This document shows positions 23,501 to 33,736 of a stretch of DNA of 64,000 nt, piece after piece (within the stretch, counting starts at the first letter, position 1; each line of letters starts with the position of its first letter). Below the pieces are notes generated by a model. It saw only the letters and a list, made by a program, of their open reading frames with translations, did not search any database and was not told the origin of the DNA. A program made the position numbers and the translations under genes. This DNA comes from Euptelea pleiosperma (Eukaryota; Streptophyta; Magnoliopsida; Ranunculales; Eupteleaceae), in contig CM068553.1 of the NCBI GenBank assembly GCA_035048495.1, positions 4,705,259-4,769,258 on the forward strand. Reading direction: 5' to 3'.

Positions 23501-26500
23501 GATACATAATTAGCTGTGTAAGCACTGTAAGGAGGGATATGAAATATAACCGTGATTTTCTGTGCATGGCCGTGACTAGAGTTGTACAACCATTGTAGCA
23601 CGTGTAGGGTTGTGCATATTTCATGTTTTATATGTTCCATTGTAGAATGGGTTGTTATTTTAGGTGATTGTGTTCATCCCCTTAGGGTTTTGCTATCTTG
23701 ACATGTTGTTTGTTTGGTGATTGTCCAGGATGCTGGTCCTATGGCTCATCCTGTACGGCCACATTCATATATTAAGGTTGGCATTTTGTTTCCTTTTGAG
23801 AAATCTTCATCTAACTTCTTAGTTAGATGAACATGGACAACTTCTATCATCTGTAATTGTTAATGACTTTGTTGCTTTATTATTTCAAACAGATGGACAA
23901 CTTCTACACAGGTGAGTTTTTGTGTTCGCTCTATCATAATCTGAGTTATCGGTTGGATTGAAAGCTTATATATCTTGGAAGCACTATCTGATGTTGTGAA
24001 ATTATGATTGCTTATGATTCTGATTTGGGGCCCTCGCCAATTTCAACTTGCAGTAACGGTACTTTTCATCATTTCTTTTTTCTTTTGTTCCATTGTTTTC
24101 TGTGACATTTCTTCTCACTTGCATCGTTTCTCTCGTTTTATAGTTTTTCTACTTGTGTGGATATCTGACAATTTCTTTTTTGTTCTTGTTTAACGTTTGT
24201 ATCGGCTACAGGTGTATGAGAAGGTTTGAATTTTCAGTTGACAAATCTCATGTCTCTTTTCTTCTTTTCTTTCTTATTTGACAAAGACTGTTGACAGTAT
24301 ATGTATGTTTGCTGTTCTTTTTAACAGGGAGCTGAAGTTGTCAGGATGTACAAAACCTTGCTAGGGAGTCGAGGGTTCCGAAAAGTAAGATCTAGATCTT
24401 TCCTCGCGCATGTGTAGGGTTGTAAATTTGGCCCGTCGGGCTGGCCGGGCCTAGCTAAAAATCTTAAGCCCGGCCCTTGCCCTGGTTTATCAAAAAGTTA
24501 ACAAAAAAAAACTGGTGTGTGTGTGTGGTGGGGGATAAAATGGTCAGCCAGCCTTTTCAAATTTGAATGGGTGGGGGAGCTTAGCATGGCCCGTTAACAT
24601 TTGTTTGCCGGGCCAGGATGGGTTGTGAGCTCAACTTCAAAGCCCAAGATCGGCCCGGATGCTTAGTGGGCCGCGCCCAAATTTACACCCCTACACGTGA
24701 TTGTGAATGATATTTTAGTACTTCATTCAAGTTAGCTTGTTTTCTCTTCTGGGAGTCACTGGGCAAACCTTTTTCCAGGGCATGGATCTTTATTTTAAAA
24801 GGCATGATGGTCAAGCTGTAACCTGTGAAGATTTCTTTGCTGCCATGCGAGATGCAAATGATGCCGAATTCTCTAATTTCTTATTGTGGTACGTCTGTGC
24901 GCCATCATGTTATGCTGTGTCCTCCTTTAGTATGGTTTTGTGTGCTTATGGATTTGCGATGAGTTATAAATTACAGGTACTCTCAAGCGGGGACGCCTTT
25001 TGTGAAGGTTACATCATCCTACAATGGTGAAGCCAAGACTTATTCGTTGAAGTTCAGGTAGAGATGCCAGGGCTTTTGTTGCAAATATCTGTCCACTCAG
25101 CTCTTCGGCTCATTACACCATTACTGACTTCTGTGTGGATGGTCATCTTCACAGTCAAGAGGTGCCACCAACCCCAGGGCAGCCAGTGAAAGAACCCATG
25201 TTCATACCCGTGGCTGTAGGTCTCCTTGACTCAAATGGGAAGGACATACCTCTAACATCTGTGTATCACGAAGGGATGCTGCAGTCAGTTTCAAGCACTG
25301 GTCAACCAGTCTACACTACTGTTCTTCAAGTAAAGAAGGTCAGTTCCTGTTCTCCAATTGACATGCAATGCTAACTCCCTCAGTTCCGGTATCACATACA
25401 TTCCCTATTACATTAGACCAAGTTTTAAATTATATAAATTAGGTTTCTGGTCTTACCGGAATGTGGTGTCTCTGCTGAAATGGAACGGGACTTTGAACAA
25501 TGGTCATGGGCACTGTTGGGGAATGGAAGGATCAGGGTGTCTAAATAGATGTAATCATGTAAAATGATATGATAAAATAGGGCTATACTACTGATTATTA
25601 ATTAAACTTGTTTATTGGAACCAAACAGAAGGAAGAAGAATTTGTATTCTCCGATATATCTGAGCGGCCGATTCCATCTCTCTTGCGTGGCTACAGCGCT
25701 CCTATCCGTCTTGACTCTGATCTCACCGACAGTGACCTGTTTTTCCTACTTGCACATGATTCGGATGAGTTCAACCGGTATGTCTTTCCCAGATAAAGGT
25801 TTCTTATTTTTGGTGGAGTAGCAGCAATTTTTTTAATTTCTGGAGGCTAGTTGATGACAGAACTTGTTGTAATGGATGATTTTTGTGCTTCAGTTGGGAG
25901 GCAGGACAGGTATTGGCAAGGAAGCTGATGCTCAGCTTAGTGGCTGATTTCCAGCAAAACAAACCATTGGTTTTGAATCCAAAGTTTGTGCATGGGCTTA
26001 AAAGCGTGCTTGCTGAATCAAGCTTGGACAAAGTAAAAAAAATGGCAGCTATTTTGAGACGGTTTTGGAATTTTTGTTGAAACCAAATATGAATTATTCA
26101 TTAATCAGTTTTGATTGCATATTATTTTCTAGGAATTCATTGCTAAGGCAATGACGTTGCCTGGGGAAGGGGAGATCATGGACATGATGGAGGTTGCAGA
26201 TCCCGATGCTGTTCATGCTGTTCGATCTTTCATCAGGAAGCAGCTTGCTTCTGAATTGAAAGCAGAGTTTCTCTGTATGGTAAGCCATCTGGTGGCAGGA
26301 GTGATCTCAAAATTGGAGACAGCATTCACATTTTTTTATTCTACTACTTTTTTTTATCTCTGTCCAGGAATTAACTCGCAATTTTATGCTTTTAACAGGT
26401 CGAAAACAACAGAAGCTCGGAGCCATATGTGTTCGACCATCCTAATATGGCTAGACGTGCTTTAAAGAACCTTGCTCTTGGTGCGGAACTCTATAGAGAT

Positions 26501-28176
26501 ATAGATAGTTGTGCATGGTAGATGTAGAAGCACTTATACCGCAATTGAATGGTTGTTTAACTGATTCATTTTTTTTATTACTTTTACTGTGTATAGGCTA
26601 TCTTGCTTCACTTGAAGATCCAGAATTCACTGAGCTTGCATTGCACGAATACAAATCCGCTACAAACATGACCGATCAGTTTGCGGCTTTGGCAGCTATA
26701 GCCCAGAATGCCGGTAAAACCCGTGATGATGCTCTAGCTGACTTTTATAGCAAGTGGGAGCATGACTTCTTGGTGAGCTCCTCCCCATATTATAAAGCAC
26801 AGTGATCAGCTTTCTTGAACTTTGTTTTCTAATAACATTTTACTATTCCGAATCATCTTTTCTCCTGTTTAAATGGGTAGAGTTGTGAGTAGAGTGGACA
26901 AGCAAAGCTTTTGTAAAATTCTCAGGACATAGTTTCCTTTTTTTATTCAGGTTGTGAATAAATGGTTTGCTCTTCAAGCCACGTCGGACATTCCTGGTAA
27001 TGTTGAGAAGGTTCGGAACCTGTTGAAGCATCCTGCCTTTGACATCCGCAATCCAAACAAGGTGATCAGAAAGGCCTGAATAATTGTTCTAACTCTTTAA
27101 ATTCCATTTCTCTCTCACTCTTGTGCGTGCACAAACACATGCGCGCTTATGCACGTGCCCTCGTACGTGTTATCTTTACACCCTCATAGATATTTCTGTT
27201 TTTTTTATACACATTGTACTGAATAGGGTTTCGCTTTGTGCGCAGGTGTACTCACTAATTGGAGGATTTTGTGGATCCCCTGTGAATTTTCATGCAAAAG
27301 ATGGGTCAGGCTACAAATTCCTGGGGGAAATTGTGGTGCAGCTAGACAAAATAAACCCACAGGTGTGTTCAGCGAAGTTGCCTCTTGAATCATGGGATTG
27401 TTATTGTCATTATTCATGACTTAGTTATAATTAATGTCTGCACAGGTGGCATCCCGCATGGTGTCGGCATTCTCAAGATGGAGGCGCTATGATGAGACCA
27501 GACAAGCCCTTGCCAAGGTAAAAGACTGTTGTATTGTTTTCTTTGTATTTCCTCTCTCTTCTGCTGTTTGCTTTTGCGGCGTTGCTTGGTAACACTGCAA
27601 ATGTTTTCAGGCAAACGTTTGCGCACAAATGTTTTTGGGCAAACGTTTGTAGCATTTGTGAGAGCTTGGTGGCATAGCATCCAACAAATATTTGCATTAG
27701 ACCCAATCATTTTTTTAGTCAAAAAGTGGTCTAGTGGCTGCAAACAGCTGCAAACAATAAACAAATGACTCTCTCATCCCCCTTGGTCTCCCCTTCTCAA
27801 CAAATATTTGTCAACATTTGATTATCAAATCTTAGCCTGCAAACATTTTCCCAGCAAACTACAAACAGGATACCAAGCAGGCCTTGGCTCCGCAAGATGG
27901 ACTAGACCCGGTCAAATCAATTTGGTCTAACAGGTTACCCATTAATCGGTTATCCGGCCCAAAGGATGTACCTTAACCTGAATAATTGGGTCGAGCTGTC
28001 AGTCGGGTACCCATTGATACCCCCCTAATAAAATAGCCTCGGTTTCTCTTATTTTAACATCCTAAATGGATAAAATGCATGTTGTTTTACAGGCACAGCT
28101 AGAGATGATAATCTCCGCCAATGGACTGTCGGAGAACGTCTTTGAGATTGCCTCGAAAAGCTTAGCTGCAAAATGA
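17527..28176 (+). CDS. MPA1: M1-family zinc aminopeptidase (MPA1/PepN type), complete
   Basis: Zinc aminopeptidase removing N-terminal residues; the Arabidopsis counterpart MPA1 is puromycin-sensitive and needed in meiotic recombination. 32 coding exons: 17527-17604, 18242-18322, 18479-18523, 20125-20265, 20558-20633, 20877-21067, 21160-21234, 21335-21442, 21531-21743, 21844-21905, 22051-22078, 22183-22269, 22389-22414, 23111-23174, 23300-23380, 23729-23776, 23893-23911, 24054-24058, 24212-24223, 24328-24384, 24779-24888, 24977-25057, 25155-25338, 25629-25777, 25894-26032, 26133-26279, 26399-26480, 26597-26772, 26951-27061, 27246-27362, 27446-27517, 28093-28176. All are GT-AG and in frame, giving 982 residues. 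Catalytic marks: GAMEN 358-362, HEYFH 394-398 and Glu417 (HEXXH-X18-E). The first 70 residues are basic and Ser-rich and may be an organelle-targeting extension. Introns 3, 13, 20 and 31 carry repeats. No frameshift seen. Confidence 0.95.
18566..19800 (-). mobile_element. LINE 3' remnant in MPA1 intron 3
   Basis: On the minus strand, an RNase H-like segment is readable at 19363-19061 ([29 protein letters not shown]), preceded at 19762-19481 by the linker region ([21 protein letters not shown]). It is antisense to the host gene. The RT and endonuclease parts are missing; several stops separate the pieces. Confidence 0.65.
19805..19962. repeat. 77-bp tandem duplication in MPA1 intron 3
   Basis: Two copies of a unit with TTCACAATG, AGAGAGCTC, CGATCAGG and GGTCGTGGGATA, beginning about 19805 and 19882, roughly 85% alike. 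Confidence 0.75.
22493..22978. repeat. 243-bp tandem duplication in MPA1 intron 13
   Basis: Units 22493-22735 and 22736-22978, both starting GTTAGTTTCTTATTTTCCC and running to GAGACTTG. Only about eight differences are visible, so the duplication is recent. It lies wholly within the intron between the exon coding HEYFH and the exon with the third zinc ligand. Confidence 0.9.
24415..24693. mobile_element. hAT-like element in MPA1 intron 20
   Basis: Terminal inverted repeats TAGGGTTGTAAATTTGGCCC and GGGCGTAAATTT-type inverse (GCGCCCAAATTTACACCCCTA). Interior has GGCCCGG words and a (GT)n stretch. A clean 8-bp duplication was not seen. Confidence 0.6.
27580..27890. mobile_element. TIR repeat with AAACGTTTG words in MPA1 intron 31
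   Basis: Outer inverted words TTGCTTGGTAAC and GATACCAAGCAGGCC. The interior is rich in GCAAACGTTTG and GCAAATGTTT. A GGTTACCC-type remnant follows to about 28030. No coding capacity. Confidence 0.5.
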
Positions 28177-29480
28177 GTGTCAACAGGAGCTCGTATAAGT
28201 GTCAACAGGAGCTCGTCGTATAGAAGTTTATATATATTCTAGGGCGAACTATTATGGGCACAAAAAAGATGTGTTTTCTCCGCCATTTACTGTTATAAAC
28301 TTATATTGAGAAACAGTATTATCCTAATGCATGACTTCTTTGTTTTAATCCATTTTACTGTTTTTGTTTTGTTTTGTTTTTGTTTCTTTTGTATTTTTCT
28401 CCTAGGTTGTGACTGGGCCAGACCCTAGTAAGTAAATTCGCATATTATTTGTGTTTAACACGTGGATTTTTCATTTTTTTGAAGAAACATTTAATACGGC
28501 CTTATAAAATAAAAATTTGGAAATAATCACAAATTTTAAGATTTAAGGAATAAAATAAGTATTATTCACATTTAATACACAATTTTTGTATTTTTTAAAA
28601 TAAAAACGTATTAAACGGCTGTATAAAATGAAAAAAATTGGTAAAATTTAGGCTTTTTAAGGCTAAACGAATATAACATTTCAACAATGACTGAATTTTA
28701 TATCCTGAAACTGAATTAAACTCGAACTTTTCCCGTTTTGAATCATTGCCGTATGCTGAATTGTTAACTATGGGCCAGTCCCACCATTTGATGCTAAGAT
28801 CTATATCAATAAATCTCCCTGATAGTACTTGGTTTGGTGGGTCCAGGCTGAAACATGAATCTAACTGGCCCTTATGGTGGATCATATGTGGAGGTTTCCA
28901 TTCGGCTCTAAACAGCGCTTGCTTCAATCATCCCACCACAATCAAAATGGGCCCATGGGCAGTTCTACGAGGCAAAAGCGTGGGCTGGTCCTCAGTAAGC
29001 CCATAAACAACCTATTATTGTCCTCAGTAAGTCCACCACCGCGTCAGCTACGCGTAGTACCTGCCCTAATCTTCTTCAAGCGAGAATATTCGCACGCGCA
29101 TTAGGAGGTAGATTCTTCCACCGGCGGTCTCTTGTCAATTTTTGGAAACAGTGAAATACCACGTTTTGCGAGGTGCATCGGACGGTGCAGACAATATTTA
29201 CATACTTTAACGTGCAAACTAGTCTCTTTCCCTTTAGATAACCGCAACCGCCACCTGCCTGTCAACACGACTATAAAATTACCAAAACAACCTCAAGCCA
29301 AGTAAAAATACGACTACTAATTTAACCTGCTTATTTGTTTGACCAAAATACCCTTTTACATAAATTCGTGGTTCGATAGTCATACCAACTCGAAAGGCTA
29401 TTTTGGTCATGCACACACCAGCAGAGGTCCCTCGAAAGTTCCAACGAGGGCATTCTCGGTACCCTATCTTAACTTCCAAA
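28177..29480. other. MPA1 3' UTR and spacer to the C2 gene
   Basis: No canonical AATAAA was found close to the MPA1 stop; the UTR probably ends before about 28400. Beyond that the DNA is AT-rich without a gene. Around 29155-29215 a short stretch (ACGGTGCAGACAATATTTAC) resembles one arm of the TTTGCAGACTT foldback family. Confidence 0.5.
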
Positions 29481-29482
29481 AC

Positions 29483-29490
29483 TATAAATA
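29483..29490 (+). promoter_or_regulatory. TATA box of the SRC2-like gene
   Basis: TATAAATA in an A/C-rich context, 71 bp upstream of the ATG. Confidence 0.8.
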
Positions 29491-29560
29491 CCCCACAGGC
29501 TTATAACATTCTCAATCTCAGTCCTACATTTTCAACAAGCTTTCCCTTTTTACCCTTACA

Positions 29561-30397
29561 ATGGCGTCTCATTCTTCTGCTCCCTTAGAAGTGGAGGTTA
29601 CCATCTCCTCAGCCAAAGATCTCAAAAATGTGAATTGGCGACACGGCGATCTCAAACCCTACGCCGTTGTTTGGGTTGACCCCAAGGCCAAATGCTCCAC
29701 CAAGATCGACGACTTTGGTGACACTTGTCCTCTCTGGGATGAGACACTTGTCGTCCCGTTAACCGCCCCAATCGACGATTCTACCTTATCTATCGACATC
29801 TTCCACGCCAACGCAGCCGAAGACACCAAACCCTTGATTGGATCAGCTCGGCTCCCACTCAAGGAGATCATCGACGATGTGGGCATCGGAGAGAGGGCCC
29901 ACCGCACTTTGAAGCTCAAACGCCCATCTGGCCGTCCACAAGGAAAAGTGGATGTCAAAATTGCGGTGCGCGAGCCTCGCTATCATGCGCCAGACCCATA
30001 CTACGCTCCTCCATATGGGGTCCCACCACCAGCGTCTAGGGACTACCCTGCCGCATACTCATACTCGTACGCTCCCCGGCCGCCTGCTCCCTATCCGACC
30101 GCCGCCCCACCTGGTGGATATCCGTACAATCCTCCGATGTACGGACAGGGTCCTTATGGGCAACCGGCGTATGGACAGGGACAGTATTCCCCCTACGCCG
30201 AGACGCAGGATAAGAAAAGTAGTAAGTTTGGGATGGGGACAGGTTTGGCTGTGGGTGCAGTAGCAGGGGCTTTGGGTGCGGTCGCACTGGTTGAGGGTGC
30301 TGATTACGTGGAGGACCAGATCGCCGATGATGTAGCGGAGAGAGTTGAGGATGATTTAGGGAGCGATGATGGTGGGTTTGGGGGAGATGACTTCTAA
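29561..30397 (+). CDS. C2-domain protein of the SRC2 type
   Basis: Intronless, 278 residues. Residues 8-135 form a single C2 domain ([62 protein letters not shown]), as in soybean SRC2 and Arabidopsis SRC2 homologues, which bind membranes and respond to cold or calcium. Residues 140-215 are Pro/Tyr/Gly-rich with [19 protein letters not shown] repeats. Residues 224-245 are a Gly/Ala-rich hydrophobic stretch ([20 protein letters not shown]), followed by an acidic tail ending GGDDF. Strong coding signal, good TATA distance and a polyadenylation signal support a functional gene. The exact member of the family cannot be named; role in stress is by family only. Confidence 0.92.
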   Translation: MASHSSAPLEVEVTISSAKDLKNVNWRHGDLKPYAVVWVDPKAKCSTKIDDFGDTCPLWDETLVVPLTAPIDDSTLSIDIFHANAAEDTKPLIGSARLPLKEIIDDVGIGERAHRTLKLKRPSGRPQGKVDVKIAVREPRYHAPDPYYAPPYGVPPPASRDYPAAYSYSYAPRPPAPYPTAAPPGGYPYNPPMYGQGPYGQPAYGQGQYSPYAETQDKKSSKFGMGTGLAVGAVAGALGAVALVEGADYVEDQIADDVAERVEDDLGSDDGGFGGDDF

Positions 30398-30546
30398 ATT
30401 CTAATGTACGCAACATGTGATCATGCGCACCTTCTGTTAATATTATTATAATTATTATTATTCTGGTATGGTCTGCAAAGTGCTTTTTTGTGGGTAGTGG
30501 GGTTGCTTGCTTAGTGCTTTCGGTTGTAATCCTACTTTTTTATACA

Positions 30547-30552
30547 AATAAA
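30547..30552 (+). terminator. Polyadenylation signal of the SRC2-like gene
   Basis: AATAAA about 150 bp after the stop codon, in a T-rich 3' region. Confidence 0.65.
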
Positions 30553-30602
30553 TGAGAAGAAGCGAATGGGGTTTTGCGTGTTAGATTCGTACTAGTTCAC
30601 GT

Positions 30603-30882
30603 CAAGCTTTAAAATAACGGCCGTTATAACGAAAATAACGGCCGTTATAACGGAATCAGACCTCCCCGTAATGTTATGTACTGTTTTAACGATCATAAAA
30701 TAACGGCCTTTTTTTCATTACAACGGCGTATATTGAAAAATTAAAATTTAGTGCTGCATGTTATTTTCTGTTATTTCGGTTGTTTTCAGTTTTTGCCTAT
30801 GTGCGTTACAATTTGTTATAACGGAAAAAACAATAACGCCCCTATTCCATTATACCGTTATAACGGCCCCTTTTAAACCTTG
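30603..30882. mobile_element. hAT-like CAAGG-family element with perfect 8-bp duplication
   Basis: Ends CAAGCTTTAAAATAACGG and (inverted) CAAGGTTTAAAAGGGG. The flanking duplication GTTCACGT is perfect at 30595-30602 and 30883-30890. It sits about 50 bp beyond the polyadenylation signal of the SRC2-like gene. Confidence 0.88.
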
Positions 30883-30890
30883 GTTCACGT

Positions 30891-31781
30891 TAGGAACTTT
30901 GGATGGACGTTGTGAAAGCTAAAGTTTGTCGAATACGTCTTTTTCAACGGAAAGCAAGAGGATTCCTTGCGTTGCATTCATAGAAAAATATTCTTTCTCG
31001 CAGATAGAACCGGAATTAATCGTGTGGTCTGGACTCTCGAGTGTAAACAATGAAGTAGTCAACTCGTGGTGGCTTCCGTTAGTTTGTTTTACTGTCCCGA
31101 GCTAAAACACGCCTCAAGTGTGACTGTCCTAGATGATACCTCATATGACTTTCTAGAACTAATCTGCATCAAGTCGATAGGAAATGATATGGTGATGATC
31201 ACTGCATCATAGCCCTTATAGGGGTCTAGTAAATCACTACTCATTTAGTAGGTGGGTGAACAGTTGATCACATTATTTTAGCCATCCACGTTTTATGTCT
31301 CCACTGTATAAGATCGTTGATCAAGATCGTGTGAGGCCATCTAGACCGTACCTATCTGATGAGAAATCTCTGTTGGACGCCAACTGTTCACTTTGAAATA
31401 ACATTTCGGTTTCGGGTCATCGAGGCACCTTACGATCTGATCGCAGGTTCAACTGTAGACTATACTTGATAAGGAATAACCTACTTGTCATCATCTTCAT
31501 TCATTTATGTATTTCAAATCTATATAACAAAACAGGGAAGTTGTCGTCTCCCCCTCTTATAGGCTTCAGCGGAGACCTTAACCCCAATTGGATGGTGGAT
31601 CTCAGCAACTCACACCCAATTTTGACAACCGCTTTGTTAAGGAGTGCCGTGGGCACGGGCCACCTACTAGTTACTTACAATGGACGGTAATCACTTGTCA
31701 CGTAGTTAACATGCAGACAACTTAAGGGACTTTATAATAATGAGATATCCATTCTAATATCCGTTATTACATTATTAGGGG
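30891..31781. other. Spacer without recognisable gene
   Basis: No conserved frame or clear repeat. One open frame at 31466-31690 has no known domain and is not supported. Confidence 0.5.
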
Positions 31782-32130
31782 ACGCCACGTGTGATGCACA
31801 TGCACCTTATATGTGGCAGCACCTTACATGTAGCATACTCTTAAAGATCACTGAACATATAAATGTTTGGCCCATCCCTACGACCAACAAACCAAAATTC
31901 ATCATGATTAGTAATTTCTATTTGTTGGATTAGACTTTTTTATGGTTTATTTTTAACCATGGATTTCTAGGAGTAGTTGGGGGTACTCAGATTCAAAGGT
32001 TAGAAATCACTATGATTTTTGTTTTTTTGGTAATCACTAGGATTTTTGTTACTTAGGTCCATCAAGCGATGGGCCAAACATCCATACGGTCAGTAGCCTC
32101 TAAAAGTGTGCCACATGGCTCACATTGTAG
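31782..32130. mobile_element. GGATGTTTGGCC-core foldback MITE
   Basis: Arms read CTCTTAAAGATCACTGAACAT...AATGTTTGGCCCATCCC and the inverse GGGCCAAACATCCATACGG...GTGTGCCACATGGCTCA. An internal 30-bp duplication of AATCACTATGATTTTTGTT is present near 32005-32050. Confidence 0.7.
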
Positions 32131-32402
32131 GAAGGGCCTTAGGTCTTTAATAAGGAGAATAGATAATAGCTGTTGTTTTTTGAATAAAAAGTTAAAAAAA
32201 ATATTTAAATCATAATTTTCTAACCCTTTTTATACTCTGTGACTGATGTGACCCTTATAACAGCCCTATGTTCATAACGTAACGTTATGAGAACGTTATA
32301 ACGGATCATCTAAAATGGTACTTCCTGGCAGAGAAAACTGTAATTTCTATGAGAACCCATAAAATGGTACTTCCTGGCAGAGTGGGCTGAGAATTGTTGT
32401 TT

Positions 32403-32421
32403 GGGGGGGGGGGGGGGGGGG
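32403..32421. repeat. 19-base poly(G) tract
   Basis: Uninterrupted G-run between a short duplicated phrase (AAAATGGTACTTCCTGGCAG at about 32312 and 32349) and AT-rich DNA. Confidence 0.9.
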
Positions 32422-32454
32422 AAATTAAAGTTCATGGTGCTTGTGGAAGAGAAA

Positions 32455-33130
32455 TATTTTTTTCACGTGATATTTTTAGGAGCCGGACCCACAGACCAAA
32501 ATCAGCGTGATGGGAAATTATAGCTGTTGGATCTGAGTACCCTGAAATTATAGCTGTTGGGTCTGAGTACCAATCAGGCTGACTTTTGTTCTATAGGTCC
32601 ACCTAGGAAATGTCCAAACATCAACACGGTCATTGATCTCTAAGACTGTGCCACATGGCCTTTTCCTGTGCTACTAGACGCCAAGACCAAAAAAATACGA
32701 GTGCACCTGGGGTCCAGTTGAGCTGGACAACCACTGACCGACTGCAGCAAGAGAGAGTGCCATGTGGACATAACTTTGTTCGTGGCAGATTTACGGGAAT
32801 CTAGTAAGCTTGCTCACCCAGTTTCCCTGTACACATTTGTCCAAAAATCAGTTGGATTAGTGATTTCAAACCTTTGGATCTTTGTACCTCAAATAATGGT
32901 CAACAATGCTCAAATTCCCACGGTTAAAATTAACACATGAAAATAATTCCAATCCAACGCCTAGAAATCACTAATCGGGCTGATTTTTTGTTTGTAGGTC
33001 CACCTAGGGATTGGCCAAACATCCATACGTTAGTCCTATAAGAGTGTCATTGCGCCATGTCATCAAAGTTTTACTCATCCATATGGTCAGTGTACTCTTA
33101 CAGTGTGCCATGTGGCTCAGATTGTGGTCG
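32455..33130. mobile_element. Cluster of GGATGTTTGGCC-core foldback MITEs
   Basis: At least two copies: a short one to about 32665 with the right arm GGTCCACCTAGGAAATGTCC, and one at about 32735-33130 with AATCAGTTGGATTAGTGATT and GGTCCACCTAGGGATTGGCC. The first contains a direct repeat of GAAATTATAGCTGTTGG. Confidence 0.6.
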
Positions 33131-33220
33131 GTCGGCAAAATTCTACTCCAAGATTCCCATTTATTTCCATAAACGACCCCAACAATCTCTCACGTACAAC
33201 CTTACCGCTTTTTGGGTTGT

Positions 33221-33565
33221 TCTTTGATGCAGACTTCTGTATCAAAATTTTGATGCAGAAGTCCCTCAACGTAATAGACTCGTTCAGGCGGCGGGGCCCA
33301 CTTCCACCTTCAATGTCTGGCTCACCTATGAGGGACCTACAAACTAAAAATCAGCATGATTGATGATTTCTAGCAGTAGGATTTGAGCACTTCTTCATGA
33401 TGGGCTTTATAAACGGGCCTATGAGTTGGTTCCAAGCCCATGATGAAAACGTGCTCAAATCCAATGAAAACGGGCCAAACATTCAGGGGGCCAATGGGCC
33501 CGAACGAGTGTACTACGTGGCAAATTGAGCGACTTCTGCATCAAAATTTTGATACAGAAGTCGGT
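33221..33565. mobile_element. Foldback MITE with palindromic ends upstream of the MESD-like gene
   Basis: Ends GACTTCTGTATCAAAATTTT and inverse AAAATTTTGATACAGAAGTC. Each end is itself a palindrome around TCAAAATTTTGA. The interior arms (GGATTTGAGCACTTCTTCAT and inverse) surround a short spacer. The element ends about 120 bp before the MESD-like TATA box. Related ends occur at 35990-36055 and 40105. Confidence 0.7.
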
Positions 33566-33686
33566 ATCATATTGAAAGCAATTTTCCCTAATTCTAAGCA
33601 AACAGCCAAAGGGTCTCATAATCTAGCCTCCTTCCAAAGTGCTCCGTGTGCGTAGGTTAAGACACTTCGCATCCCACCCCAAAAGC

Positions 33687-33694
33687 TATATATA
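33687..33694 (+). promoter_or_regulatory. TATA box of the MESD-like gene
   Basis: TATATATA 43 bp upstream of the ATG, so the leader is very short (about 15-20 nt). Confidence 0.65.
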
Positions 33695-33736
33695 GTTCTC
33701 CAGACCTCCGAACACTTCTTACTTCTCAAGTAAATT

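Noticed and set aside
29659..30416. Several long antisense and alternative frames in the SRC2-like gene
   Set aside because: Low-complexity Pro/Tyr/Gly codons produce open shadow frames; only the plus frame from 29561 has a C2 domain.
32160..32310. Possible further CAAGG hAT-like copy
   Set aside because: Only short TATAACGG-type words match; neither terminus nor an 8-bp duplication could be placed.
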